This document shows, piece after piece, positions 41,956-53,180 of a stretch of DNA of 64,000 nt (positions are counted from its first letter, which is position 1; every line of letters begins with the position of its first letter). Source of the DNA: Deinococcus hopiensis KR-140 (GTDB lineage: Bacteria; Deinococcota; Deinococci; Deinococcales; Deinococcaceae); contig NZ_FWWU01000009.1 of NCBI RefSeq assembly GCF_900176165.1, forward strand, positions 518,001-582,000. The letters are read 5' to 3'. A program made the position numbers and the translations under genes. A model generated the notes under the pieces. The model was not told the origin of the DNA. It worked only from the letters and a program-made list of their open reading frames with translations, and made no database searches.

Positions 41956-43008
41956 TCAGCGCGGGGGGGGCAGCTTCAGAGCGCGGTGGACGTCGTCCAG
42001 CAACGTCTCCACGTTCTTGCTCAGGCCGTCCAGCGCCGGAACCGACGAGCGCAGGGGGTTGAAGGCCGAGAGGTACACCAGCCGCCTGCCTCCCCGCGCG
42101 TTGACGGTGGGGTCGGCGCTGACGGCGAGTTGCACGAACTTCTCCGGGCCGCCAGGCAGGGTGTAGCTCACGCCAATGAGCTGGTAGGGCCCCACGTTTT
42201 CGCCTGGCGTGACGGTCAGGCGTACCTGGGCAGCCAACGCGAGCGTCTGGGCGGTGGCCGCCGCATTCAGTTCCTTGAGTTTGACGGGGTTGTAGGGGTC
42301 ACTGGTAAACAGCCCGTTGGCGTCGGCAAAGGCGAGGGCCCTCAGGTGGGCTTCGAGCATTTTCACGCTCTGCTCGGCCTGTTGGGGGGAAACGGCGGCA
42401 GACGGAGCCGGAAGTATGGGGGTGGCCGCCGGAGCGGGCGCAGGGGTGGCTGGGGTACCCGTCAGCGCCGCCCCGGGCGCAAGCGTGAGGTAGGGCTTGA
42501 GAACCGGGCTGCCCGTGAGCTTCTGTACCAGCTTGCCCGCACAGTCGGCGGCGGCCTTGCCGTCATCGGTGTCCAGGTAGATGCTGCCCGCCCACCAGCC
42601 CCAGGTGCTGAAGCCGCCGCTGGTGCCCTCGCAGGAATCGTTCCAGCGCACCTCGCCCGTGCGGCGGTCGGTCAGTTCGAGGTGGGCGCGCACCGTCGTG
42701 CCACTGACGCAGCCCACGAAGGGCAGGCAGACGCTGCCGCCCCCCGAGACGCTGGAGACGCCCGCCGTCAAATTTAGCGTCGCCAGGTCCGGTTCCCGCA
42801 CTGCGCGGACGTAGCCGCTGCCGGTCAGGGCGCGCGTCAGCGCTTCCTCAAAGGCCGCCCCGGTGCCCCCCCCACAGTATCCGCCGCTGCACCAGGTGTC
42901 TCCGATGTACACGACGGCCTGGGGGCCCGTGTACACTGCGGCTCCAGCCACCGAACCGCCGAGTGCCAGCCCCAGGGCCACTGCCCACCGCCCGCTCTGT
43001 TTGTGCAT
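41956..43008 (-). CDS. Secreted protein, possibly of CsgG-like fold
   Basis: The 350-residue product has a signal peptide (hydrophobic core about residues 8-23, ending VAGA). The first 160 residues resemble small envelope lipoprotein-like domains: GTGAAFEEALTRALTGSGYVRAV then a Ser/Gly-rich loop and RAHLELTDRRTGEVRWND, which fit the strand-helix order of CsgG/GNA1162-like proteins. Four cysteines (near residues 40-45 and 94-99) may pair. A Pro/Ala linker leads to a second, unrecognised domain. The role is unknown. Confidence 0.6.
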   Translation of the reverse strand: MHKQSGRWAVALGLALGGSVAGAAVYTGPQAVVYIGDTWCSGGYCGGGTGAAFEEALTRALTGSGYVRAVREPDLATLNLTAGVSSVSGGGSVCLPFVGCVSGTTVRAHLELTDRRTGEVRWNDSCEGTSGGFSTWGWWAGSIYLDTDDGKAAADCAGKLVQKLTGSPVLKPYLTLAPGAALTGTPATPAPAPAATPILPAPSAAVSPQQAEQSVKMLEAHLRALAFADANGLFTSDPYNPVKLKELNAAATAQTLALAAQVRLTVTPGENVGPYQLIGVSYTLPGGPEKFVQLAVSADPTVNARGGRRLVYLSAFNPLRSSVPALDGLSKNVETLLDDVHRALKLPPPR

Positions 43009-43068
43009 CGTTTGCCTCCACCCCCAGCATAAGCTCAAGTGTGTTGGAATTCCCTTTCCTGAAAGGGC

Positions 43069-44028
43069 TCACCGGTCGTCCGGCAGGGGCAAAAGGCGCG
43101 GCGGAGTAAGGCTCAGGCGGAGGGTGTCGCCTTCCAGCTGCGCCGCTTCGCGTGGGCTGAGGTGCAGTGTCAGCGGGCCGAGGGGATGGCGCACCGTCAC
43201 TTCCAGACCCGCGCCGGTGGTCTGGCGGGTCACGACGGGCAGCGCTTCCCCTTCCCCCAAGCGCACGGCGTTCTCGGGTACGAGGAGCACTTCGCCACTG
43301 GAGGCGGGCAGGAGGTTCGTGTGTCCCAGGAACGCCGCGACCCACGCCGTCGCCGGCTGAGCAAAGACCTCCTGGGCTCCGCCCACCTGTATAAGTCGCC
43401 CCGCGCGCATCACGGCCACCCGGTGCGCCAGCGCCAGGGCTTCCCGCTGGTCATGGGTCACGATCAGCACGCCCGCGCCCACCCGAGCGAATAGCGCGCG
43501 CAGGTCCGCGCGCAGCCGGGCACGCAGTTGCTCGTCGAGGTTGCTCAGCGGCTCGTCGAGCAGCAGCAGGGGCGAACCCGTCGCCACGGCGCGGGCCAGA
43601 GCCACCCGCTGCGCCTGCCCGCCGGAAAGCTGGGCTGGGCGACGGCCCTCCAGCGTTTCCAGGCCGACGAGCGCCAGCGTCTGCCGCGCCTGGGCCTCGG
43701 CGTGCGCGCGGGTCTTACCGCGCATCCGTGGACCGTAGGCCACGTTGCTCAGCACGTTCAGGTGCGGAAACAGCGCGTAGTCCTGAAAGACCAGCCCGAC
43801 GTGCCGCGCTTCCGGGGGCAGCTCCGTCACGTCCCGCTGCCCCACCTCCACCCGGCCCGCGTTGGGGCGCTCCAGCCCAGCCACGCAGCGCAGCACCGTA
43901 CTCTTGCCGCAGCCACTGGGGCCGAGCAGCGCCACCGTCTCGCCCGCCGCCACCTTCAGCGACAGGTCCTGCACCGCTGTGACGGCTCCGAAGCGCTTGG
44001 ACAGGCCCGTTAGTTGAAGGGCGTTCAT
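43069..44028 (-). CDS. ABC transporter ATP-binding protein, probable thiamine uptake (ThiQ-type)
   Basis: The 319-residue product has Walker A GPSGCGKST (residues 36-44), the ABC signature LSGGQAQR near 133 and Walker B LLLLDEP near 153, plus a C-terminal TOBE-like regulatory part (SGEVLLVPENAVRLGEGE) that places it in the PotA/FbpC group. It is the last gene of the TPP-riboswitch operon after tbpA and thiP, so thiamine uptake is the probable task. Its ATG overlaps the stop of the serine hydrolase gene by 4 bases. Confidence 0.85.
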   Translation of the reverse strand: MNALQLTGLSKRFGAVTAVQDLSLKVAAGETVALLGPSGCGKSTVLRCVAGLERPNAGRVEVGQRDVTELPPEARHVGLVFQDYALFPHLNVLSNVAYGPRMRGKTRAHAEAQARQTLALVGLETLEGRRPAQLSGGQAQRVALARAVATGSPLLLLDEPLSNLDEQLRARLRADLRALFARVGAGVLIVTHDQREALALAHRVAVMRAGRLIQVGGAQEVFAQPATAWVAAFLGHTNLLPASSGEVLLVPENAVRLGEGEALPVVTRQTTGAGLEVTVRHPLGPLTLHLSPREAAQLEGDTLRLSLTPPRLLPLPDDR

Positions 44029-45155
44029 CGGCCCCGGGCCAGATCGGCCAGCGTGCCGTCCAGCCAGCGCACCAGGGCCGGAATCTGGCGCTCCATGTCC
44101 TCGGATTCCAGCGTGTCGCTGCGGTCATTGAGGTAGGCGTAGGCGAGGGTCTGCCCGCCTGGCAACTCCACCACGCCCGTCAGGGTCAGGAGGCGCCAGC
44201 CGCTGCCCGCCTTCGCGCCCCAGAACCCCGTCTTCAGGGTGGGCGCCTTGGGTTTGCAACAGCTGTCCGAGAGCCACGCGCGGAAGAGGCCACGGGTGGC
44301 TCGCCCCAGGGCTGCGCCGGGCAGCGTGCGCGCGAGCAGTCCAGCGTAGGCGCGCGGCGTACTTACGTTCTGTACGGCCAGTTCCAGCGCCGGATCATAG
44401 GTGGGGCCGTGAAAATACACGTCCAGCGCAGCTTCCACCTGCGGCCCCATCAGGCCCTGCGCGGCGCGGTTGAGGGCCAAAGACGTGGGCAGCCGGTCCT
44501 CGAAGGGAGCGGCGGCGTAGGCCGCGGCGTCCCGGCCGGGCCGCAAGACATTGGGGAGCAGGCCCGATTGCGTGCCCCACAGCGCCTTGGTGGTGTGCAG
44601 GACAGACGTGCAGGGACTGGCGGCGTGAACGGCCCGCGCCACCCGTTCCGTGCCCGCCGCGAGGTGCAGGATGTCGCTCGCGGTGTTGTCACTGTTGACG
44701 AGCGCGCGCCGTCCCAGCTTCTCCACCGAATTCTTCCCGGCAGGATAGCCTTCGATGCTTCGCCGTCCCGGCGTGGTTTCCAGCAGCGTGTTCAGGGTGA
44801 GCCGTCCCGCGTCCACGTCCTGCAACGCGGCCTGCACCACGAGGGGCTTGAAGGCACTCGCCAGGGGGTGCAGGGCGTCAACGTCGCCCAGCCGCACGTC
44901 GCGCAGGGCCTGACCATTCTCGCCGTACACAGCGGCGTAGAAGTCCACCCGCCCTGTCACGTCAGCGGGGAGGGGACGGCCGGGTGTGGAGGAGAAGCCC
45001 AGCGTGAGGGCTGGATCGGGCGCCTCGGTGCAGGTGGGCGGTTCTGGCGGCAAGAGGGGCGTGGAAGCCTCCGCACGGGCAGAGCCAGGCAGCAGGCCTG
45101 CCAAGATCAGGCCGGCAAGGGCGGCGCGGAGGAGGGAAGACGCGGCGAAGGGCAC
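44025..45155 (-). CDS. Secreted serine hydrolase of class A beta-lactamase fold
   Basis: The 376-residue product has a signal peptide (about residues 1-29) and the three active-site motifs of penicillin-recognising enzymes: SAFK at 100-103, SDN at 155-157 and KTG at 308-310. I see no clear deacylating Glu motif (ExxLN), so it could be a DD-peptidase-like or other hydrolase rather than a true beta-lactamase. It starts with GTG and lies between thiP and the ATPase gene in the TPP-riboswitch operon, overlapping the ATPase gene. Its place in a thiamine operon is unexplained. Confidence 0.8.
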   Translation of the reverse strand: MPFAASSLLRAALAGLILAGLLPGSARAEASTPLLPPEPPTCTEAPDPALTLGFSSTPGRPLPADVTGRVDFYAAVYGENGQALRDVRLGDVDALHPLASAFKPLVVQAALQDVDAGRLTLNTLLETTPGRRSIEGYPAGKNSVEKLGRRALVNSDNTASDILHLAAGTERVARAVHAASPCTSVLHTTKALWGTQSGLLPNVLRPGRDAAAYAAAPFEDRLPTSLALNRAAQGLMGPQVEAALDVYFHGPTYDPALELAVQNVSTPRAYAGLLARTLPGAALGRATRGLFRAWLSDSCCKPKAPTLKTGFWGAKAGSGWRLLTLTGVVELPGGQTLAYAYLNDRSDTLESEDMERQIPALVRWLDGTLADLARGR

Positions 45156-45199
45156 CGGCCCATTTTGCGGCCCTCGCCTCTCCAAAGGATGGGTCCGGC

Positions 45200-46738
<1,539 letters not shown>

Positions 46739-47049
46739 GGAGGGTGAACACAAGGGGCAGGGAATCTTACTCCGGCTTCCCCCAGCCCCCAGCCTCCGGT
46801 GGGAGGAGGGGAGAGCTGGCCGCTGCGCTTGCGCTTGGCAGAATGGTGGGGAGCGTGATGTTGCTTGACTCCACCGCTCATTTGAACGCGAGGCCGCCTG
46901 TCCCATTCCGCTGAAGGAGGCCTGGGCGCTGAACAGTGAAGAGGAAAGGCGTGCGGAGGAATGGCGGTTGTCGACCCTCTGCCCTCGTGGGAGAGGGCCT
47001 GGCGAAGCCACGGGTAACTGCAGCTTGGAGCGAGGGGGCCACCCCGCCC
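46739..47049. other. Space between tbpA and thiP
   Basis: These 311 bases hold no supported gene. They are unusually long for a space within one transport operon. No clear terminator or second riboswitch is seen; only short G-rich and C-rich runs. thiP may have an additional promoter here. Confidence 0.4.
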
Positions 47050-48110
<1,061 letters not shown>

Positions 48111-48154
48111 AGAGCAGGGGTGGGCGGCCACTGGGCCGTTGCCCCGTCACGCTC

Positions 48155-48243
48155 CCTCCGCCGGTATGATCCGGATCAGGTTCTTTGGGGACTCTCTCAG
48201 CCCCGTTTCCCTGTGCGGGAAAAACGTGGGCACCCCCGGTGAC
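48155..48243 (-). ncRNA. TPP (THI-box) riboswitch upstream of tbpA
   Basis: On the minus strand the RNA starts with ACCGGGGGTGCCCACG, contains the invariant GGGGCTGAGA (about 48195-48204) and ends with AACCTGATCCGGATCATACC and GGCGG (48157-48182). These are the two sensor arms that bind the pyrimidine and the pyrophosphate of thiamine diphosphate. Binding should repress tbpA, thiP and the downstream genes by termination or by hiding the start site. Confidence 0.95.
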
Positions 48244-48269
48244 GCAACGGGCAGGATAGCGCGTTCCCC

Positions 48270-48682
48270 TGAGGCCGTGAACCCGCTGGTCTGGACGGCC
48301 GTTTTGAAGGAGCGCGCAGCCGTGCTGCTCGGGCGGTCGGGTGGAAGACGGCGAGGGTCTGCCCGAAGCGGCGGTGCGCGAGTTCTGCGGGGAAGTGGAG
48401 CTGCCCGTTCGGCCCGTTGACCTTTCCGCCCTGGGCGTGCGGTGGTACCGGATGGACGGCGCGCGGGGCACGGATTTTCCGTCTACAGCACGGAGCTCGA
48501 AAGGTGCGCCTCAGCTCCTCCGCAAGACTTCCGAGGTGGAGTGGATTTGCTCCCGAGAAGTTGCCCGGAGAGGTGTTGCCCTGGCTATCCGCCGTGCCGG
48601 AGGCCCAACTGCGCGGTAACGTGTCCGTCAGCGAGCAGTTGCGAGGACGTGATGCGGGTGCACTCCCTGCGCTGAGAACGTA
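48270..48682 (+). pseudogene. Degraded Nudix hydrolase gene, related to its intact neighbour
   Basis: Pieces in shifting frames mirror the next gene: KERAAVLLGRSGG, then VEDGEGLPEAAVREFCGEVE, then ALGVRWYRMDGARGTDF, KGAPQLLRKTSEVEW and LPGEVLPWLSAVPEAQLRG with VSEQLRG. The Nudix box has lost its first Gly-rich part (the WGLPGG segment). The order and spacing match 48693-49160, so this is an old tandem duplicate that has decayed. Confidence 0.75.
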
Positions 48683-48692
48683 GCGTAGGGCC

Positions 48693-49160
48693 ATGACTCC
48701 GGACCGAAGCTTTCATCTCGTGGCCTGGGCGATTCTCCTCGATTCCGCGGGACGTATCCTGCTGGGCCGCCGCTCGGGCGTGTCCTACGGCAACGGGCTG
48801 TGGGGTTTGCCCGGCGGCCACGTCGAACCGGGTGAGGGCCTGGCCGAGGCCGCCGTGCGGGAGGCGCTGGAGGAGGTGGGCGTCCGGGTAAAGCCTGCGG
48901 CCCTGCGTGCCCTCGGCGTCAGCCGTTATGACCTCGGAGGCGTGCAAGGCGCGGACTTCTTCTTCGTGGCTGCGCAATGGGAGGGCGCGCCCCAGCCCCT
49001 CGCGGGAACCTCCGAAGTGGGCTGGTTTGCGTTGGACGCCCTGCCTCAGGACGTGCTGCTGTGGCTTCCAGCGGTACTGGAAGCGCATCTGCTGGGGGGC
49101 GCCCGCGTCTCAGAGCAGGTGAACGGTCTGGAGCTGCTGCGGGTGTACGGAGAAAGGTGA
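48693..49160 (+). CDS. Nudix hydrolase
   Basis: The 155-residue product has a complete Nudix box (GX5EX7REUXEEXGU): GGHVEPGEGLAEAAV then REALEEVGV, about residues 43-66, preceded by YGNGLWGLPG. Near the C-terminus, VGWFALDALPQDVLLWLPAV is the usual final helix. The family hydrolyses nucleoside diphosphates linked to other groups; the substrate is unknown. A decayed copy lies upstream, and the MarR-MFS unit follows 48 bases downstream. Confidence 0.88.
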   Translation: MTPDRSFHLVAWAILLDSAGRILLGRRSGVSYGNGLWGLPGGHVEPGEGLAEAAVREALEEVGVRVKPAALRALGVSRYDLGGVQGADFFFVAAQWEGAPQPLAGTSEVGWFALDALPQDVLLWLPAVLEAHLLGGARVSEQVNGLELLRVYGER

Positions 49161-49182
49161 GGCAGCCCATCTTCCCCTCTTT

Positions 49183-49209
49183 TTTCATTTGAAATACTTC
49201 CAAATGAAA
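49183..49209. promoter_or_regulatory. Palindromic operator ahead of the MarR gene
   Basis: Arms TTTCATTTG (49183-49191) and CAAATGAAA (49201-49209) form a perfect 9-base inverted repeat with a 9-base spacer. The last base is the A of the MarR start codon. The spacer contains a -10-like TACTTC at 49195-49200, so the site would block both transcription and, if the mRNA is leaderless, its first bases. It is probably bound by the MarR protein itself. Confidence 0.75.
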
Positions 49210-49685
49210 TGACTCCTTCTTCTCTTTTCGCGTCCGGTGTCTCCACGGACGGGTCGTATCTACTGGTGCGCCAGGTGCTGCGGCTGTTGCGGCGCCTTCG
49301 TCAGGCCCTCGACGAACCCCTTCAGGCGGCGATGAAGCTCGGCACCAAGGAAGTGCTTGTGCGCGCCGCCGTCATGGACGGCTTCGACACGACCTCCACG
49401 GTGGCCGAATACCACCGCCTGCCCGCGCCTACAGTGACGCGCATCGTGACCAAGCTGGCGAACCAGGGCCTGCTGGAGCGCGTGACCGATTCCACCGATC
49501 TCCGCAAACTCCGCCTTCGCCTGACCCCCGAGGGCGAGTCGACGCGGGCGCACACCCGCGCAGTGGCGCAGGACATTGCGCGCGCGCAGCTCGGGCACCT
49601 CCCCGCCAAGCGGGTCAACGCGGCCCTGCTGGCGTTGAAGGACCTGGAGACAGCCCTCGTTCCCAGTGGAAAGGAGAACGAATGA
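49209..49685 (+). CDS. MarR-family transcriptional regulator
   Basis: The 158-residue product has a winged helix typical of MarR: LVRAAVMDGFDTTSTVAEYHRL, recognition helix PAPTVTRIVTKLANQGLLERV and wing DSTDLRKLRLRLTPEG. The flanking helices form the dimer interface. There is no ribosome binding site before the ATG at 49209; a -10-like box 9 bases upstream suggests a leaderless transcript. Its stop overlaps the start of the MFS gene by 4 bases, so it is the probable local repressor of the exporter. Confidence 0.88.
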   Translation: MTPSSLFASGVSTDGSYLLVRQVLRLLRRLRQALDEPLQAAMKLGTKEVLVRAAVMDGFDTTSTVAEYHRLPAPTVTRIVTKLANQGLLERVTDSTDLRKLRLRLTPEGESTRAHTRAVAQDIARAQLGHLPAKRVNAALLALKDLETALVPSGKENE

Positions 49686-51292
49686 ACACGGCCTCCCTCT
49701 CTCAGCGGGACAAGATCCTCGCGTTCGCGGGCGTCCTCACCGTCCTGTTTCTCTCCAGCCTCAACCTCACGGTGGTGGGAAGTGCCATGCCGCGCGTCAT
49801 CGCCGATCTGGGTGGGTTTCACCTGTATGCCTGGGCCTTTACCGCCTACTCGCTGACCACCACCATCACCATTCCCATCGTCGGGACCGTCAGCGACCGC
49901 TATGGCCGCCGCCCACTGCTGCTGGCGGGCATCGTGGTGTTCGCGCTGGGCAGCGTGCTGCTGGGCTTGGCGCAGAGCATGGGGCAACTGATCGCCCTGC
50001 GTGCCCTCCAGGGCATCGGCGGTGGCACCCTCATGGCGATGAGCTTCACGGCCATCGCGGACCTGTTCACGCCCATTGAGCGCGGGCGGTATCAGGGCTA
50101 TACGGGCGCGGTCTGGGGCGTGAGCAGCGTGGTGGGACCGCTCGTCGGCGGCTTCTTGACCGATCACCTGGGCTGGCGCAGCGTGTTTTTCGTAAACGTG
50201 CCCTTCGCGCTGCTGGCGATCTACTTTATCGGGCGCTTTTTCCGGTTGCCCGCACCTCCCCGGGACGGGACCCACCAGCCTTTCGACACGCTTGGCGCAG
50301 CGCTGCTCGCCGGGGCCGTGACCACGCTGACCCTCGCCCTGTCGTGGGGCGGCGGAACTTACGCCTGGGACAGCGCCTGTATCCTGGGCCTGCTGGCCGG
50401 AACCGTGATGCTGGGCGGCGGGTATGTGCTTCACAGCCGTGGGCAGGAGCGGCCCATCCTCAACCTGCGCCTGCTTCGTGATCCGGCCATCTCGCTCGCC
50501 AGCCTCGCCGGATTCCTGACCAGCGCGGGGATGTACGCGGCAATTCTGTATCTGCCGCTCTACATGCAAGGCGTGCGCGGCAGTACGGCGAGCGGCAGCG
50601 GCATGGCCCTCGCGCCGCTGATGCTGGGCATGATCACCACAAGTACCCTCAGCGGGCAGTGGGTCAGCCGCACCGGGAGGTACAAAGGCCTCATTATCGC
50701 GGGCGGCTTCGTCGCCACGGTGGCGCTGCTGCTCTGCACGGGGCTGGGCACAGCCACCTCCCTCGCGCTCGCGGTGGGCCTGATGGTGCTGCTGGGCATC
50801 GGGTTGGGGCCAGTCAACAGCCAGCTGACCCTCGCCGTGCAAAACGCCGCACCGCGCCAGCTGCTGGGCAGCGCCACCGGGGGCAACCAGTTTTTCCGGC
50901 AGATCGGTGGGACGCTGGCCGTCAGCCTGTTCGGGGCGCTCGTCAACGCGCGTCTCTCGCATGACCTCGGCGCGCAGCTCCCTGCCGTAGCCCGGACCCT
51001 GCCTGCGCCCATGCAGGAGGCCATCGCCAATCCCAACCTGCTGTCCAGCCCGGAGGCGAGCAGCCAGTTGCAGGCAGCGCTGGGGAAACTGGGCCACGCC
51101 GAACTCTTCACGCCCATCGTCGCGGCCCTGCGCGGCGTGATGGCCGGGGCCATTGATCACGTGTTCCTGATCGCGGGGCTGCTGGTGGGCGGGGCTTTCC
51201 TCGTCACGGTCTTCCTGCCCGAGCGCCCGTTGGCCGGACGCCAGGCGGCGCCACGCACGGCGAAGGCGGAGGGACCGGCGGCCACGGACTGA
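49682..51292 (+). CDS. Drug:proton antiporter of the MFS DHA2 (EmrB/QacA) family
   Basis: The 536-residue product has about 14 membrane helices. The DHA2 signature motif A is GTVSDRYGRRPLLLAG near residue 68, followed by ALQGIGGGTLMAMSF near 118 and motif C region GAVWGVSSVVGPLVGGFL near 140. It is coupled to the MarR gene by an ATGA overlap, so inducing compounds that release MarR would raise both. The exported compounds are unknown. A very long hairpin terminator follows. Confidence 0.9.
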   Translation: MNTASLSQRDKILAFAGVLTVLFLSSLNLTVVGSAMPRVIADLGGFHLYAWAFTAYSLTTTITIPIVGTVSDRYGRRPLLLAGIVVFALGSVLLGLAQSMGQLIALRALQGIGGGTLMAMSFTAIADLFTPIERGRYQGYTGAVWGVSSVVGPLVGGFLTDHLGWRSVFFVNVPFALLAIYFIGRFFRLPAPPRDGTHQPFDTLGAALLAGAVTTLTLALSWGGGTYAWDSACILGLLAGTVMLGGGYVLHSRGQERPILNLRLLRDPAISLASLAGFLTSAGMYAAILYLPLYMQGVRGSTASGSGMALAPLMLGMITTSTLSGQWVSRTGRYKGLIIAGGFVATVALLLCTGLGTATSLALAVGLMVLLGIGLGPVNSQLTLAVQNAAPRQLLGSATGGNQFFRQIGGTLAVSLFGALVNARLSHDLGAQLPAVARTLPAPMQEAIANPNLLSSPEASSQLQAALGKLGHAELFTPIVAALRGVMAGAIDHVFLIAGLLVGGAFLVTVFLPERPLAGRQAAPRTAKAEGPAATD

Positions 51293-51351
51293 GGCAGGCA
51301 CGGCAAGGGGCCACAGACGCCGAACGTCTGTGGCCCCTTGCCGTGCCTGCC
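51293..51351. terminator. Terminator with 27-base perfect arms
   Basis: Arms 51293-51319 and 51325-51351 are exact reverse complements with a CCGAA loop. It starts at the MFS stop codon and ends next to the stop of the converging gene, so it acts in both directions. The U-tract is poor (CCTCTTA), but the arms are unusually long. Confidence 0.85.
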
Positions 51352-51354
51352 CTC

Positions 51355-51822
51355 TTACGCCGAGGGGCCCGAGACTTCCTCGTCGTCCTCCATGATGCCG
51401 AAGACGCTGACCCGGCCCGCCGCGTCGAAGCCCACCACCACGTTCCACAGCGTGTTCGGGTCCTCCTCGAAGCGCGCGCTGCGGACGTAATAGGCCACGC
51501 CCCCGTCCGTGAACGTCCACTCGCGCAACACCTGGCGCTCGGCTCCGTACGCCTGCACTCCGGCCTCACGGTAGGCGCGTAACGACCCCAGTGAGCCCCA
51601 GCCCCCCTGCAATTCGGGCGTGAAGGACTTCCATAACCCCTCCACCTTTACCGCGTAGAAGTCGGCCACCAGAGCGCGTCCCCGCGTCAGAGCGGCCTTC
51701 TCGGCGTCTGTGGCGGGGGCGGAGAGCATGGGAAGAATGCGTTGCGCGCCCGCCGCTCCCAGTCCAGCCGCCGGAACGAGAAGCGCGAGGCCAAGCAGCA
51801 CGGACCGGCTGAAGGTGTTCAT
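51355..51822 (-). CDS. Secreted protein with DUF3887-like features
   Basis: The 155-residue product has a signal peptide (SVLLGLALLVPAAGLGAAGA). The mature part reads as a small NTF2-like or DUF3887-type domain: ARALVADFYAVKVEGLWKSFTPELQ, then strands VLREWTFTDGGVAYYVRSARF and LWNVVVGFDAAGRVSVFGIM. The ATG at 51822 overlaps the stop of the upstream HAD gene (ATGA). The function is unknown. The charged end is DDEEVSGPSA. Confidence 0.65.
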   Translation of the reverse strand: MNTFSRSVLLGLALLVPAAGLGAAGAQRILPMLSAPATDAEKAALTRGRALVADFYAVKVEGLWKSFTPELQGGWGSLGSLRAYREAGVQAYGAERQVLREWTFTDGGVAYYVRSARFEEDPNTLWNVVVGFDAAGRVSVFGIMEDDEEVSGPSA

Positions 51823-52700
51823 GCCCCAGCGTAGGCGCGTCTGGACGCGAAGCCCGTCACCCAACCAACGATTGCCCCTTTAGTCAGGCTTGGGATTCTG
51901 GAGGCAGCGGATGAGGTGACCACAGCCACTCCATCCTCCGCATTGGAGAGGGTCACCTCGTCCGCCGCCTCCAGCGCTTCCGGTTCCGCGTTTGCCACCG
52001 CCACGCCGTGCCCGGCCCAGGCGAGCATCTCGGCGTCGTTGGGGGCGTCGCCAAAAGCCAGCACCTCCTCGCGCCGTACGCCCAGCCGCGCGCAGAGCTG
52101 CTCCAGGCCCCACGCCTTGCTCACGCCTTCGGCCAGCACCTCTAGAAAAGGGGCACCCGAGTGCGTCATGGCGAAGCCGCCCAGGTTCAGGGCCCGCAAC
52201 TCGGCCAGCAGTTCGCGGGGCGTCATCTCGGCGTGCCGCACGATGAATTTCAGAACTCGGCGTGGCCAGCACGTCGTCCAGGCTGTGCCCGCCCATGTCC
52301 CGGGGTTCACGTTTGTGGTCCTCAAAGTGGGCGATCGCCGCGTAGCCGTCCTGGGCCACGAAGACCTCGCCTCCCTCGCGTACGCTGGCGAACAGCACGT
52401 CGGGGAACCGTTCGGCCAGGGCCTCTGCCAGCGCCCGCTGCACCGCTTCCGGCACGTGGGCCTCGAACAGCGTCTTGCCCGTGCCCAGGTGAATTCCGTG
52501 CGCGCCGTTGCCGCACAGGGCGTATTCGGCGAATCCGGCAGCTTGCGCGGTGCGCCGCACTCCACGCGGTTGCCGGGCCGTCACGGGCACCACATGTATT
52601 CCGACGGCCCGCGCCGCGTCCAGGGCCGCCCGCGTTCGCGCGCTCACGCTGAGGTCCGGGCGCAGCAGGGTGCCGTCCAGATCGGTGGCGATCAGGCGAA

Positions 52701-52704
<4 letters not shown>
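51819..52704 (-). pseudogene. HAD-family Cof-type phosphatase with a frameshift
   Basis: The first part, from the GTG at 52704, reads IRLIATDLDGTLLRPDLSV (HAD motif I with DxDGT), VVPVTARQPRGV and ALCGNGAHGI. At about 52255 the frame must shift by one base: the continuation VLKFIVRHAEMTPRELLAELRAL, AFMTHSG-like SGAPFLEVLAEGVSKAWGLEQL and VLAFGDAPNDAEMLAWAG (motif IV) is in another frame that ends at 51819. One extra base explains it. It is either a real pseudogene or a sequencing error. It overlaps acpS and the secreted-protein gene by 4 bases each. Confidence 0.8.
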
Positions 52705-53101
<397 letters not shown>

Positions 53102-53180
53102 GGGTTGATCGTAAAGCCTGGAAGTGTCCGGGTGGCGTTTCCCCTCCGCCCAGTTCCGGTCCAGCTCTAGACTCACGGGG

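Noticed and set aside
42440..42470. Repeat-rich Pro/Ala coding stretch as a possible mobile insertion
   Set aside because: It is an ordinary linker of the secreted protein at 41956-43008, in frame and of similar composition.
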